Positions 36,942 to 46,499 of a stretch of 64,000 bases of DNA are shown here, one piece after another. Below the pieces are notes generated by a model. The model was not told where the DNA came from. It made no database searches and saw nothing but the letters and a program-made list of their open reading frames with translations. This DNA comes from Pseudomonas entomophila (GTDB taxonomy: Bacteria; Pseudomonadota; Gammaproteobacteria; Pseudomonadales; Pseudomonadaceae). How positions within the stretch are numbered: the first letter of the stretch is position 1; each line of letters starts with the position of its first letter. The stretch is from positions 1 through 64,000 of the forward strand of contig NZ_JAAMQI010000018.1 in assembly GCF_013523165.1 (NCBI RefSeq). The letters are read 5' to 3'. The position numbers were made by a program, and so were the translations under genes.

Positions 36942-39900
36942 TTAACAGGTGCTCCTTATTGAATTTTTGTTCAACCCTATTTTTCCTCGCCTTAACCCTT
37001 GACGATTCTTACTTATAAGCTTATTAACCGCGCTGCGATATTCTTCTTTTCCCCATCCGTTTTCTAGGCCTTTCAACTCAATTTCGTCTAAACTTTCTAG
37101 GACCTTTGCATTGTACTCTGGATGGGATCCTCTATGTACAGTTCTCACTGGGTGATTTTCAGCGTACTTGGGCAAATAAATTATATTTTTCGACTCATGG
37201 ATATTCATGCCCGCTGCTTTCAAAACCGAATGATCACGTAGCTGTTGCGGAATGATATGATGCTTCTGGAAACCCGAAATGCCAGGCATAGTGTTGTAAG
37301 TTGCCAGACCTGTCGGATCCAACCAACCCAACGGGTTGGCGGCATACTGATAGAGGTTAAAGCCACCCTCTAGTCCGATCGGGTCCTGAGTAACAAATCT
37401 ACCGCTTTCAGGATCATAGTACCTGAATGTATTGTAATGCAATTCGGTTTCACTATCACTGTACTGACCTTGGAACCGCAAGCTTTGCTGAATCTTATTG
37501 ACGTGGACGCGTTCAATTTCACCCCACGAACTATATGTCGCCTGCCAAACGATTCCTCCTCGACTATCTGTCAATTCCAGCGGTGTTCCAATTTGATCCG
37601 TATGGAAGTAATAGACCTCCTGCCCTTCCCCTTCCACCTGATCGATCCGCGCTAACGGCGCATAGCTCCCCGGCTCGTACAGGTACACGATGTTCTGCCC
37701 AGGCGTCTCCTCGCGCAGCATTCGCAATCCTTGCCAAAGGAAGCGCTTCTGCTCCACCACACCCTCGATCTCAGCCCGCTTGGCCACTCGCCGTCCAAGG
37801 CTGTCGTAGCGGTACTCACCCTTGCTCTCCAACCGACCATTGCGGAACGTCTCCGCCCTCACCAGCCGGTTCTCGCAGTCATAGCTGAAGTACTGCACCT
37901 TGCTCGGCCCCGAGCGCTTCTCGATCAGGTTGCCCCACGGATCGTACCGATACTCCTGGTCCCGCCACTGCCGGATCCGGTTGTCTTTGACCTTGTCGAA
38001 CTGCCGCGCATTGAAGTCCAGCTGGTTGGCTGCTGGATCGTAGCGGAAGCTCTCACTGGTCGTGATCGAACCAGTATTGCGGCTACGCAACTGACCGTTG
38101 GCTTCGTACTCGTACGTGATCTCGCCGCGCAGCTTATCCAGCGTGCGCACCAGTTCACCGGCAGGATCGTACTGGTAACGCCGGTGAATCGGGTTGTAGG
38201 CATGCTCGACATACAGCGCCGGCTGAATCCCGGCGTTGTGCACCTGCGACAGCTTGTCGGCAGGCAGCGTCGAGGCGTACTGCCAGGCCTTGCGGCCCAT
38301 GGCGTCGTAACCGAAGCAACTGGTGAGCTTGCCCTGGGTGCGATAGACCTCGCGGTGCAGGTCATCGCGCTCCATGTCGGTGATGACCTGACCATCCACG
38401 TTCAGCTGGTGCAGGTGACCGCTGCCGTAATACAGGTGATTGATCTTGCGGCCATCGGGCAAGGTCAACGTGGTCAGGTTGCTCAGCGGGTCGTACTCAT
38501 AACCCAGCGTGCCGTCGGGCGTGATTTCTTGCGTCAGTCGGCCCAGCACGTCGTAGGCGTACTCGAGCTTCTCCGCGGTGATCCCTAGCCGCTTGCCTGT
38601 ATCGGTCGGGTGCCGCTCAATACTCAACAACCGATCGACATCGTCGTAGGCGTACGTTTGCTTGGCGTCGCCGTTGAGCTTGGCAATCAACCGACCGATC
38701 TTGTCGCGCTCGAACAGGGTATGGCGCTCAGGTCGCTCCCCTCGCTCGCCGTAGCCGATCTCATCCAGGCGGGTGAGATGACCGGCGATGTCGTAGCTGA
38801 AGCGCCGGGTCAGGTTGTCGACCCGCACCTCTTCAGTCAGGCGGTCCGAGGCATCGTAGGCAAAGCTGTAGGTGGCATTGTTCTCGTTGACCAGCGCCGT
38901 CAGGCGGATGGCTTTGTCGTACTCGTACCGGACTCGTTGACCCTTGGCGTCCTGGCGACTGCTCGGCAAGCCACGCCCTGTGCGCATCAGCTGGACGGTC
39001 TGGCCCTTTCCATCGGTGTGGCTGAGCACTTGGCCGTGGACGTTGTAAGTGAAACGCTCCGTCGTACCGTCCGGGTGAATGATCCGAGTCACCTCACCAT
39101 CAGGCTTACGCTCCAGCGTCGTAGTCTGATTCAGCGCATCGGTTACTGCTACCAGATGCTGGCGTTCGTCATAGCGATACCAAGTACTCTTGCCCGAGCA
39201 GTCTTGGAAACGCTCGACCTGGGCACGGTTGTTCCACCACAGGTACTTGGACTTATACGTCGCATCGATGATGGTGTGCGGCAGTCCGTCTTCACCATTG
39301 AGGTATTCGGTCATCTGCCCCAGCGCGTCGAACTCGGCGAGCAGGTTGCCCTTGTCGTCGTAGCGCGCCTTCCAGGTGCTGCCGTCGGGGTAGCTGACCT
39401 GGGTCACCAGCGTGGTCAGGTGGTGGTACTCATAGGTGATCTTGCGGCCCAGCGGATCGACTTCCTCGAGCAGGCGGGCGTACTCGTCGTAGACGAAGGT
39501 CAGGTGATTGCCGTCGGGCAAGTCCAGGCCGACCATGTTGCCCTGTTCATCCAGCTCGACGGCGTAACGCTCGCCGCCGTAGTCACGGCTGGCAATGACG
39601 CGGTGATCGGCGTTGTAGTGCACCTCCAACTCGCGACCAAGCACGTCGGTGGCCCAGCTGGTGCGCGCCTCGATGTCGTAACGGAAGCGGTAATGTTCGC
39701 CATCGCTGGTCCAGTGATCGACCACGCGGGGTCTGCCCGCCAGGGTGTCCCAGCGGTAATGGCAGGTCAGGCCCAATGCGTTGCTGTGGCTGACCATCAA
39801 CCCGTCGGTGTAGCTGAAGCTGCGCACGGTATCGCCGTTGCGGTTGACCACGGCGTTGAGCTGGCCGTGTTCATCGTAGCGGTATTGGGTGAGTATCTCG

Positions 39901-40262
39901 ACCGCCTGGTTGTTCACCACACGTTTGATGTCGGTCAGGCGCCCCAGGGGGTGGTCGTAGTGCAGATGTACGCGAATGCCGCCGGTGGCGCTGATGTCGG
40001 TCAGCCTGCCGGTTTTGTCGCGGGTGAAGTGCAGGAAGTGGCCCAGCGCATTTTCGATGCGCTCCAGAGGGACATTGGTGTTGGTGTCCGGCACTTCCCC
40101 AAAGTAGAAGAACAGGTTGTCCAGCGTCTGCAGGATGTAATGGCCGCCCTCGGTACAGACCAGATACACCTGCTCATGCGGGTTGTAGATGCGCTTTCTG
40201 GCGACGCAGACTCAGTTCCCACGGCAAGACTCAACCGCGACAATCAAGTCGCTGGCATATGA
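36942..40262 (-). pseudogene. rhs fragment with AHH-type nuclease tip, lacking the PAAR N-terminus
   Basis: Open for 1075 codons from GTG 40169, which lies inside the core sequence QVYLVCTEGGHYILQT and is not a true start. Upstream to 40262 the sequence still matches the complete rhs gene (GCGACGCAGACTCAGTTCCC region) but with an internal deletion of roughly 80 bases. The boundary RFVTQDPIGLEGGFNLYQYA is followed by a 120-residue tip with GFQKHHIIPQQLRDH (H970, H971), NIIYLPKYAENHPVRTVHRG and SHPEYNAKVL, the pattern of AHH nucleases of the HNH/Endo VII group. The toxin frame is intact; the fragment lacks a start and secretion domain. Confidence 0.87.
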
Positions 40263-40764
40263 ACAAGAACACCACTAAAGTTGAATCTAAAATCACCTTC
40301 GCCAACTATGAGAGCTGAGAATAATCTTTTGCAAGCGCAACAAGAGCACCGCATAAGTCCATGCAGGACCCATCAAGCTAAAATATTAAACCAGATTATT
40401 AAAGATCGCGCCAATAAATCATAAAAACATTAACTCAAACTTCTAACAACAAAGCAAAATAAGCACCCAAAAAAATTGCGCAAGGCATGTTAAAAAGGAC
40501 CACTTGTTAAATCTTTACATGCGCCAACAAAAAGGTTAAAACCCCTTCCCCTTGACAGACTTCACTAGGCAGTCAATCACGTTCATCACCGCAATATCGT
40601 GGCCACCTACGCTTACCGTAGGAAACCACGAACATAATGCAGGAAATCAAGCTTGTGCTACTATCCAGCTTACCAAGATTGACTTCTTGAGCAATAAATC
40701 GCAGCACTTAGCATCTTGTGCAGCGTAAAGATCGCCACCCACATAATTTAACCGCCACAACTAG
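40263..40764. other. AT-rich gap of about 500 bases, no gene recognised
   Basis: AT-rich, many stops. A short minus-strand frame near 40560-40640 reads PTVSVGGHDIAVMNVIDCLV, protein-like but unassigned; it might be the tail of a decayed gene. This stretch separates the Imm22 gene from the first displaced rhs fragment. Confidence 0.45.
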
Positions 40765-41178
40765 TCATGACTCTCCTTCGTATAACCCTACATATTTCAA
40801 TCCGTTATATTCTAAATTTTCTGAATCTGGAACCTCAACACTTCCATCAGAATACCAAAATATTGCGTTTGCCTTGGAAAGGCCCAATCTCAGACACTGA
40901 GACTTTACTTCGGGCAGTAAATCACGATCAACTGCAGAGTCAACTAATATTTCATCAATGCCAACTTCTTTTTCTTTCCTCGGCATAATCCCTATAAAGT
41001 CTTCATCATACCATGTAATACCAATGTCCTTACAAAAACCGCAAACCCGATAGGAAGGATCATCTATATCAACCGAGTAGTCTAGCTCGAAATATTTAAG
41101 ATATTCATCTTCGGGAGAAAAGTTAGTTCCAACCCATACGTGAACTTTATCATACTGATCGATACTTTCCGCACTCAT
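40765..41178 (-). CDS. Imm22-family immunity protein, cognate to the complete Rhs effector
   Basis: 137 residues: QYDKVHVWVGTNFSPEDEYL, YFELDYSVDIDDPSYRVCGF, FCKDIGITWYDEDFIGIMPR, NAIFWYSDGSVEVPD. ATG 41178 follows the TAA of the rhs gene with no gap; GGAG lies within the end of the rhs gene. Position makes it the immunity partner of the HNH-like tip of the complete Rhs. Two further family members lie at 13987 and 15377. Confidence 0.87.
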   Translation of the reverse strand: MSAESIDQYDKVHVWVGTNFSPEDEYLKYFELDYSVDIDDPSYRVCGFCKDIGITWYDEDFIGIMPRKEKEVGIDEILVDSAVDRDLLPEVKSQCLRLGLSKANAIFWYSDGSVEVPDSENLEYNGLKYVGLYEGES

Positions 41179-44100
41179 TTAGCACGCTCCTAGCTTCATA
41201 TGCTTACTATGGTGAGACTCAATCACACTGAGCGCTTGAGATTTACTCTGCGCACGGTTTAGATCTTTAATCAATTGGTTATGGAAAAATCTGCCTGCCC
41301 GGCTCCCATGATGTGGTCCGCTTTCGACGAGCCTCCCTTTGCTATCTATCACATCAACAAATGTAATGTCTTTAGTCGGAACTGTCAGTTCCTTTAGCTC
41401 TTGAGCAGTGAACCCGAGTTCTTTAGCCTTGGAGGCAAGGGATACCGGGAACATTTCATGCATGCCCCCTGGACGTCGAAGAGCACCTTCAACAGCCTTT
41501 TTATTATCGACAATATCCTGAACCGAGGCATTATTAAACCAAGAATCAAAGCCATTTTTTGGCCAAGGCACCCACCCCAGTGGGTCGATCCAGTTGGTAG
41601 GAGAAGGCACATACGCATAAAGGTTCGACCCTCCCCTCAACCCTATTGGGTCCTGGGTTAAGTACCTGCCAATTTTCGGACTGTAATACCTAAAAATATT
41701 GTAATGTAAGGCTGACTCTTTATCTAGATACTGACCTGGGAATACTATATTCTGCTCAACTGAATCTCGAATCGGTAAATCAGCCTCCCCCCAAGCCTGA
41801 TGCTTTCCTTGCCAAACTATTTTCCCATTACCATCAGTCAATTCCAGAGGCGTCCCAATCTGATCCGTATGAAAGTAATAGACCTCCTGCCCTTCCCCTT
41901 CCACCTGATCGACCCGCGCTAACGGCGCATAGCTCCCCGGCTCGTAAAGGTACACAATGTTCTGCCCAGGCGTCTCCTCGCGCAGCATCCGCAACCCTTG
42001 CCAAAGGAAGCGCTTCTGCTCCACCACACCTTCGATTTCAGCCCGCTTGGCCACTCGCCGCCCAAGACTGTCGTAGCGGTACTCACCTTTGCTCTCCAAC
42101 CGTCCCCCACGGAACGTCTCCGCCCGCACCAGCCGGTTCTCGCAGTCATAGCTGAAGTACTGCACCTTGCTAGGCCCCGAGCGCTTCTCGATCAGGTTGC
42201 CCCACGGATCGTACCGGTACTCCTGATCCCGCCACTGCCGAATCCGGTTGTCCTTCACCTTGTCGAACTGCCGCGCATCGAAGTCCAACTGGTTGGCTGC
42301 CGGGTCGTAGCGGAAGCTCTCGCTGGTGGTGATCGAGCCGGTATTGCGGCTACGCAACTGGCCGTTGGCTTCGTACTCGTACGTGATCTCACCGCGCAGC
42401 TTGTCCAACGTACGCACCAGTTCACCGGCTGGATCGTACTCGTAACGCCGATGGATTGGGTTATACGCGTGCTCCACATACAGCGCCGGCTGAATCCCCG
42501 CATTATGAACCTGCGAGAGCTTGTCAGCAGGCAGTGTCGAGGCATACTGCCAAGCCTTGCGGCCCATGGCGTCGTAGCCAAAGCAGCTGGTGAGCTTGCC
42601 CTGTGTGCGATATACCTCACGGTGCAGGTCATCTCGCTCCATGTCGCTGATGACCTGGCCATCCACGTTTAACTGGTGCAGGTGACCACTGCCGTAATAC
42701 AGGTGATTGATCTTGCGGCCATCGGGCAACGTGAGTGTGGTCAGGTTGCTTAGAGGATCATACTCATAGCTTAAGGTACCGTCTGGCGTAATCTCTTGGG
42801 TCAGTCGGCCCAATATGTCGTAGCCGTACTCAAGCTTCTCTCCAGTAACCCCGACGCGCTTGCCCACATCGCTCGGATGTCGCTCGACACTCAACAACCG
42901 ATCGACATCGTCGTAGGCGTACGTCTGCTTGGCGTCGCCATTGAGCTTGGCGATCAACCGACCGATCTTGTCACGCTCGAACAGGGTATGACGTTCAGGC
43001 CGCTCGCCACGCTCACCGTAGCCAATCTCATCCAGGCAGGTGAGATGACCGGCGATGTCGTAGCTGAAGCGCCGTGTCAGGTTATCGACCCGCACTTCTT
43101 CAGTCAGGCGATCCGAGGCATCGTAGGCAAAGCTGTAGGTGGCATTGTTCTCGTTGACCAACGCCGTCAGGCGAATGGCCTTGTCATACTCGTAGCGAAC
43201 CCGCTGACCCTTGGCATCCTGCCGGCTGCTCGGCAAACCTCGTCCTGTGCGCATCAACTGCACGGTCTGGCCCTTGCCATCGGTGTGGCTGAGCACCTGG
43301 CCGTGAACGTTGTAGGTAAAGCGTTCCGTCGTACCATCCGGGTGAATGATCCGAATCACCTCACCATCAGGCTTACGCTCCAGCGTCGTAGTCTGATTCA
43401 GCGCATCGGTTACTGCTACCAGATGCTGGCGTTCGTCATAGCGATACCAAGTACTCTTGCCCGAGCAGTCTTGGAAACGCTCGACCTGCGCACGGTTGTT
43501 CCACCACAGGTACTTGGACTTGTATGTCGCATCGATGATGGTATGCGGCAGGCCGTCCTCGCCATTGAGGTATTCGGTCATCTGCCCCAGTGCGTCGAAC
43601 TCGGCGAGCAGGTTGCCCTTGTCGTCGTAGCGCGCCTTCCAGGTGCTGCCGTCGGGGTAGCTGACCTGGGTCACCAGCGTGGTCAGATGGTGGTACTCAT
43701 AGGTGATCTTGCGCCCCAGCGGATCGACCTCTTCGAGCAGACGGGCGTACTCGTCGTAGACGAAGGTCAGCCGGTTGCCGTCGGGCAGGTCCAGGCCGAC
43801 CATGTTGCCTTGCTCATCCAGTTCGACGGCGTAGCGCTCACCGCCATAATCACGGCTGGCGATGACGCGATGATCAGCGTTGTAGTGCACCTGCAACTCG
43901 CGACCGAGCACGTCGGTGGCCCAACTGGTGCGCGCCTCGATGTCGTAACGAAAGCGGTAGTGTTCGCCATCGCTGGTCCAGTGATCGACCACGCGGGGTT
44001 TGCCCGCCAGGGTGTCCCAGCGGTAATGACAGGTCAGGCCCAGTGCGTTGCTGTGGCTGACCATCAACCCGTTGGCGTAGCTGAAGCTGCGCACGGTATC

Positions 44101-45396
44101 GCCATTGCGGTTGACCACGGCGTTGAGCTGGCCGTGTTCGTCGTAGCGGTACTGGGTGAGCGTTTCGACTGCTTCGTTGTTCACCACGCGTTTGACGTCG
44201 GTCAGGCGCCCCAGGGGGTGGTCGTAGTGCAGGTGCACGCGAACACCGCCCGTGGCGCTGATGTCGGTCAGCCTGCCATCGGGCGTGCGAGTGAAGTGCA
44301 GGAAGTGGCCCAGCGCATTTTCGATACGCTCGATAGGGACATTGGTGTTGGTATCCGGCACTTCCCCAAAGTAGAAGAACAGGTTGTCCAGCGTCTGCAG
44401 GATGTAATGGCCGCCTTCGGTACAGACCAGGTACACCTGCTCATGCGGGTTGTAGATGCGCTCGCCTGGCTGCAGGGCCACGAATGGCACTTCACGGCCT
44501 TGGTTGTCGGTGAGGTAGATGAACCTGTCCTGGCGACGCAGGCTCTGCTCCCACGGCAGGACCCAGCCGCGGCCCAGCACGCTGTCGACGGTGAGATCAC
44601 TGGCGTAGAAGCGGGTCCACTCGATCGGCATCAGGCCGGGCAGGCTGAAGTCGAGCTCGTCGGGGATGACCTTGCGGCCCGTGGTGAGGTCCACGGGATT
44701 GCCGACCAGGCCACCGATGGCGCGTCGTGCCACGGGTTCGACCACGTAGCGGCTGGCGACTTCACCGGCCACGAAGCCTGCGGTGAACTTCAGGGCGCAA
44801 GGCATGATGGCCTTCATGCCGGCCTGCGTACCTGCCTTGATCAGCTGGGCGATACCACCCGCCGCGCCCGCGACGGCCATCAGGACATCCACCGTGGTGC
44901 GCAACCACTCGGGCACTTCGTCGTCCACGGGCAGATAGCGGTAGGTGCCACCGCCGATGATCACGTCTCCCGAGCCACTGGTGATGGTGGCGCCACAGGT
45001 GAGCTTGTCGCCCTTGCGGGCCGCAGCGACGCCGTTGATGAAGACGTTGGTCGAGCCTTCGGCGATCTGCACCGGCCCTGGGTGCTTGTCGCAGGCACCG
45101 ATGCTCTTTTCGACGCGGGCGGCTTTGCGGCTGTTGATGAAGACGTTCGGTGAGGCAGTGGTGATCGTCCCTGAGGGGGACGTCAACAAACTGCCTAGCG
45201 CCTCTCCGGCGGCGGTCAGCAAGCTGCCTCCGACGCCAGCTGCAAGGCCGGCCAGCAAGGCCACGCCGAACCCACAGGTGAACGTGGCGATCGCCACCGT
45301 GGCCACCAGCGCGATACCCAGGGCAGCTCCGATCAGGAAGCCCCCCAGCGCGCCAGTGTGCGAAATCTCGTCGCCGAACCGGGCCGCTTCGAACAT
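41179..45396 (-). CDS. Complete PAAR-Rhs T6SS effector with HNH-like toxin tip
   Basis: 1405 residues. It begins with a prePAAR motif AARFGDEISH (residues 4-13), a first hydrophobic region (about 17-66), a PAAR domain (about 75-155, with GSTNVFINGVAAARKGDKLT and GSGDVIIGGGTYR), a second hydrophobic region (about 165-215), then GNPVDLTTGRKVIPDELDFS and the YD-repeat Rhs core. The core ends YLTQDPIGLRGGSNLYAYVP. The 130-residue tip (from about 1276) has GGMHEMFPVSL and SGPHHGSRAGRFFHNQL, an HNH/treble-clef-like histidine pattern. It caps the VgrG spike and delivers the tip, probably a nuclease. Start ATG 45396 has AGGAG. It is the only rhs copy here with an N-terminus. Confidence 0.93.
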   Translation of the reverse strand: MFEAARFGDEISHTGALGGFLIGAALGIALVATVAIATFTCGFGVALLAGLAAGVGGSLLTAAGEALGSLLTSPSGTITTASPNVFINSRKAARVEKSIGACDKHPGPVQIAEGSTNVFINGVAAARKGDKLTCGATITSGSGDVIIGGGTYRYLPVDDEVPEWLRTTVDVLMAVAGAAGGIAQLIKAGTQAGMKAIMPCALKFTAGFVAGEVASRYVVEPVARRAIGGLVGNPVDLTTGRKVIPDELDFSLPGLMPIEWTRFYASDLTVDSVLGRGWVLPWEQSLRRQDRFIYLTDNQGREVPFVALQPGERIYNPHEQVYLVCTEGGHYILQTLDNLFFYFGEVPDTNTNVPIERIENALGHFLHFTRTPDGRLTDISATGGVRVHLHYDHPLGRLTDVKRVVNNEAVETLTQYRYDEHGQLNAVVNRNGDTVRSFSYANGLMVSHSNALGLTCHYRWDTLAGKPRVVDHWTSDGEHYRFRYDIEARTSWATDVLGRELQVHYNADHRVIASRDYGGERYAVELDEQGNMVGLDLPDGNRLTFVYDEYARLLEEVDPLGRKITYEYHHLTTLVTQVSYPDGSTWKARYDDKGNLLAEFDALGQMTEYLNGEDGLPHTIIDATYKSKYLWWNNRAQVERFQDCSGKSTWYRYDERQHLVAVTDALNQTTTLERKPDGEVIRIIHPDGTTERFTYNVHGQVLSHTDGKGQTVQLMRTGRGLPSSRQDAKGQRVRYEYDKAIRLTALVNENNATYSFAYDASDRLTEEVRVDNLTRRFSYDIAGHLTCLDEIGYGERGERPERHTLFERDKIGRLIAKLNGDAKQTYAYDDVDRLLSVERHPSDVGKRVGVTGEKLEYGYDILGRLTQEITPDGTLSYEYDPLSNLTTLTLPDGRKINHLYYGSGHLHQLNVDGQVISDMERDDLHREVYRTQGKLTSCFGYDAMGRKAWQYASTLPADKLSQVHNAGIQPALYVEHAYNPIHRRYEYDPAGELVRTLDKLRGEITYEYEANGQLRSRNTGSITTSESFRYDPAANQLDFDARQFDKVKDNRIRQWRDQEYRYDPWGNLIEKRSGPSKVQYFSYDCENRLVRAETFRGGRLESKGEYRYDSLGRRVAKRAEIEGVVEQKRFLWQGLRMLREETPGQNIVYLYEPGSYAPLARVDQVEGEGQEVYYFHTDQIGTPLELTDGNGKIVWQGKHQAWGEADLPIRDSVEQNIVFPGQYLDKESALHYNIFRYYSPKIGRYLTQDPIGLRGGSNLYAYVPSPTNWIDPLGWVPWPKNGFDSWFNNASVQDIVDNKKAVEGALRRPGGMHEMFPVSLASKAKELGFTAQELKELTVPTKDITFVDVIDSKGRLVESGPHHGSRAGRFFHNQLIKDLNRAQSKSQALSVIESHHSKHMKLGAC

Positions 45397-45402
45397 GGGG
45401 CG

Positions 45403-45870
45403 TTACTCCTGCTCGCCTGGCTCAGTGCCGGTCGTAGCCGCGGCGCGTGGGGTGAAGCTGGCCAGCAGGTTGTTCCAGTCCTGGGTCTGCTCGGCGCTGA
45501 AATCGGCCTGAGCCGTGGTGGAGAAGATCAAGGCCCGTCCAGGGCGGGTAATGAAGGCTGCCTGGCGCTGGTACAGCGGGCGGCCCTGGTTCATGTAGTA
45601 CGCGTCGATCTGGATGCCAGGGATGGGCGCGGTGGTCGACAGTGCAACCGCTGTGTTGCCGATGCGCGTGTAACCGCGCAGTTTGGACGTGAGCATCTTG
45701 ATCTGGCGATCGACGTAGGCTTGCAAGGTTTCATCCGGCAGCAGCGTATCGCGCGAGACGGTGATGCTCAGTGGTGCCGGGATGCTGGACCCCAGCACGA
45801 ACATGTTGACGGTACGATCGTCGAACCCTTCTGGCAGCGCGATGCTGCCTTCCTGCAACTCGTAATCCAT
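45403..45870 (-). CDS. Eag/DUF1795 (DcrB-like) T6SS effector chaperone
   Basis: 155 residues with EGSIALPEGFDDRTVNMFVL, PLSITVSRDTLLPDETLQAY and IDAYYMNQGRPLYQRQAAFI, the DUF1795 layout. Eag proteins shield the hydrophobic N-terminal segments of prePAAR effectors before secretion (family knowledge). It ends seven bases before the rhs start and lies in the vgrG-eag-rhs unit. ATG 45870 is preceded by AGGAAA at a long spacing. Confidence 0.88.
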   Translation of the reverse strand: MDYELQEGSIALPEGFDDRTVNMFVLGSSIPAPLSITVSRDTLLPDETLQAYVDRQIKMLTSKLRGYTRIGNTAVALSTTAPIPGIQIDAYYMNQGRPLYQRQAAFITRPGRALIFSTTAQADFSAEQTQDWNNLLASFTPRAAATTGTEPGEQE

Positions 45871-45901
45871 GCGATGAGATTTCCTGATAACGAAAAAGAG
45901 G

Positions 45902-46489
45902 TCAGCGCAGCGCGAGGCCGTCCAATACCTGATCGAACTCGGCCAGCCATTGGCTCAGACCGGGACGGGTCGGATCGATCACGGTGGATAGGTCCATCCA
46001 CTGGGGCGTTTCAGCGCCTTCGACCGGCACCAATGCACCGATCAGGCGGCCATGGCAGGGCTCACCGCCGGCTTGAAAATGAAAGTCCAGCACCTTGGCC
46101 GGGTTGCCAGCCAGATGGCCGTCGCGCTGGCGAATCACGCGCAGCTGCGGATGTCGTTCGCGCAAGGCTTGAATAGCCGCCTCGAACAGCTGATCCAGCG
46201 TCTGCGCAGCACGCACGTCACGCCGACGGATACTCAGGGCGATCAGCTCACCCTCGTGTTCGAGCGTTGTCTGCACATCGCGAAACCGCAAGTGCTGTGG
46301 GAACTGGAGGTTGAAACCGGCGAAGGTGAAGCTGCTGGCCACATCGAGCGCCGCCACGGGGACGGGCACGGCGGCTTCGACAGCCGCTTCCTGCTCGCTG
46401 GCGGCCTCTGCCAGCTTGGCCAGGCGTGCCGCCTCTTCCTGGGCGGCGCGCTTGGCAGAGATACGGTCGTAGATCGAAGGCTTGTACAT
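45902..46489 (-). CDS. Second DcrB/Eag-like protein
   Basis: 195 residues. A charged, Ala-rich helical N-terminus (ISAKRAAQEEAARLAKLAEA) leads into a DcrB-like domain: FAGFNLQFPQHLRFRDVQTT, LIALSIRRRDVRAAQTLDQL, LAGNPAKVLDFHFQAGGEPC, SQWLAEFDQVLDGL. It is more divergent than the neighbouring DUF1795 protein. It lies between vgrG and the Eag gene. It may be a second chaperone or an adaptor between VgrG and Rhs (inference). Confidence 0.68.
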   Translation of the reverse strand: MYKPSIYDRISAKRAAQEEAARLAKLAEAASEQEAAVEAAVPVPVAALDVASSFTFAGFNLQFPQHLRFRDVQTTLEHEGELIALSIRRRDVRAAQTLDQLFEAAIQALRERHPQLRVIRQRDGHLAGNPAKVLDFHFQAGGEPCHGRLIGALVPVEGAETPQWMDLSTVIDPTRPGLSQWLAEFDQVLDGLALR

Positions 46490-46499
46490 GCGCCTGGCC

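Noticed and set aside
40167..40169. GTG 40169 (and GTG 35678, GTG 30919) as genuine starts of rhs genes
   Set aside because: Each lies inside core codons that also occur mid-protein in the complete Rhs, with no ribosome site; these are truncated 3' fragments.
9601..41178. CRISPR array, because the region is repetitive
   Set aside because: The repeats are kilobase-long rhs core copies, not short regularly spaced repeats; no cas genes.
42796..45153. Long plus-strand frames opposite the complete rhs gene (and similar ones at 38610 and 34644)
   Set aside because: Repeat-like Val/Gln-rich antisense of the rhs core; the opposite strand has clear Rhs domains.
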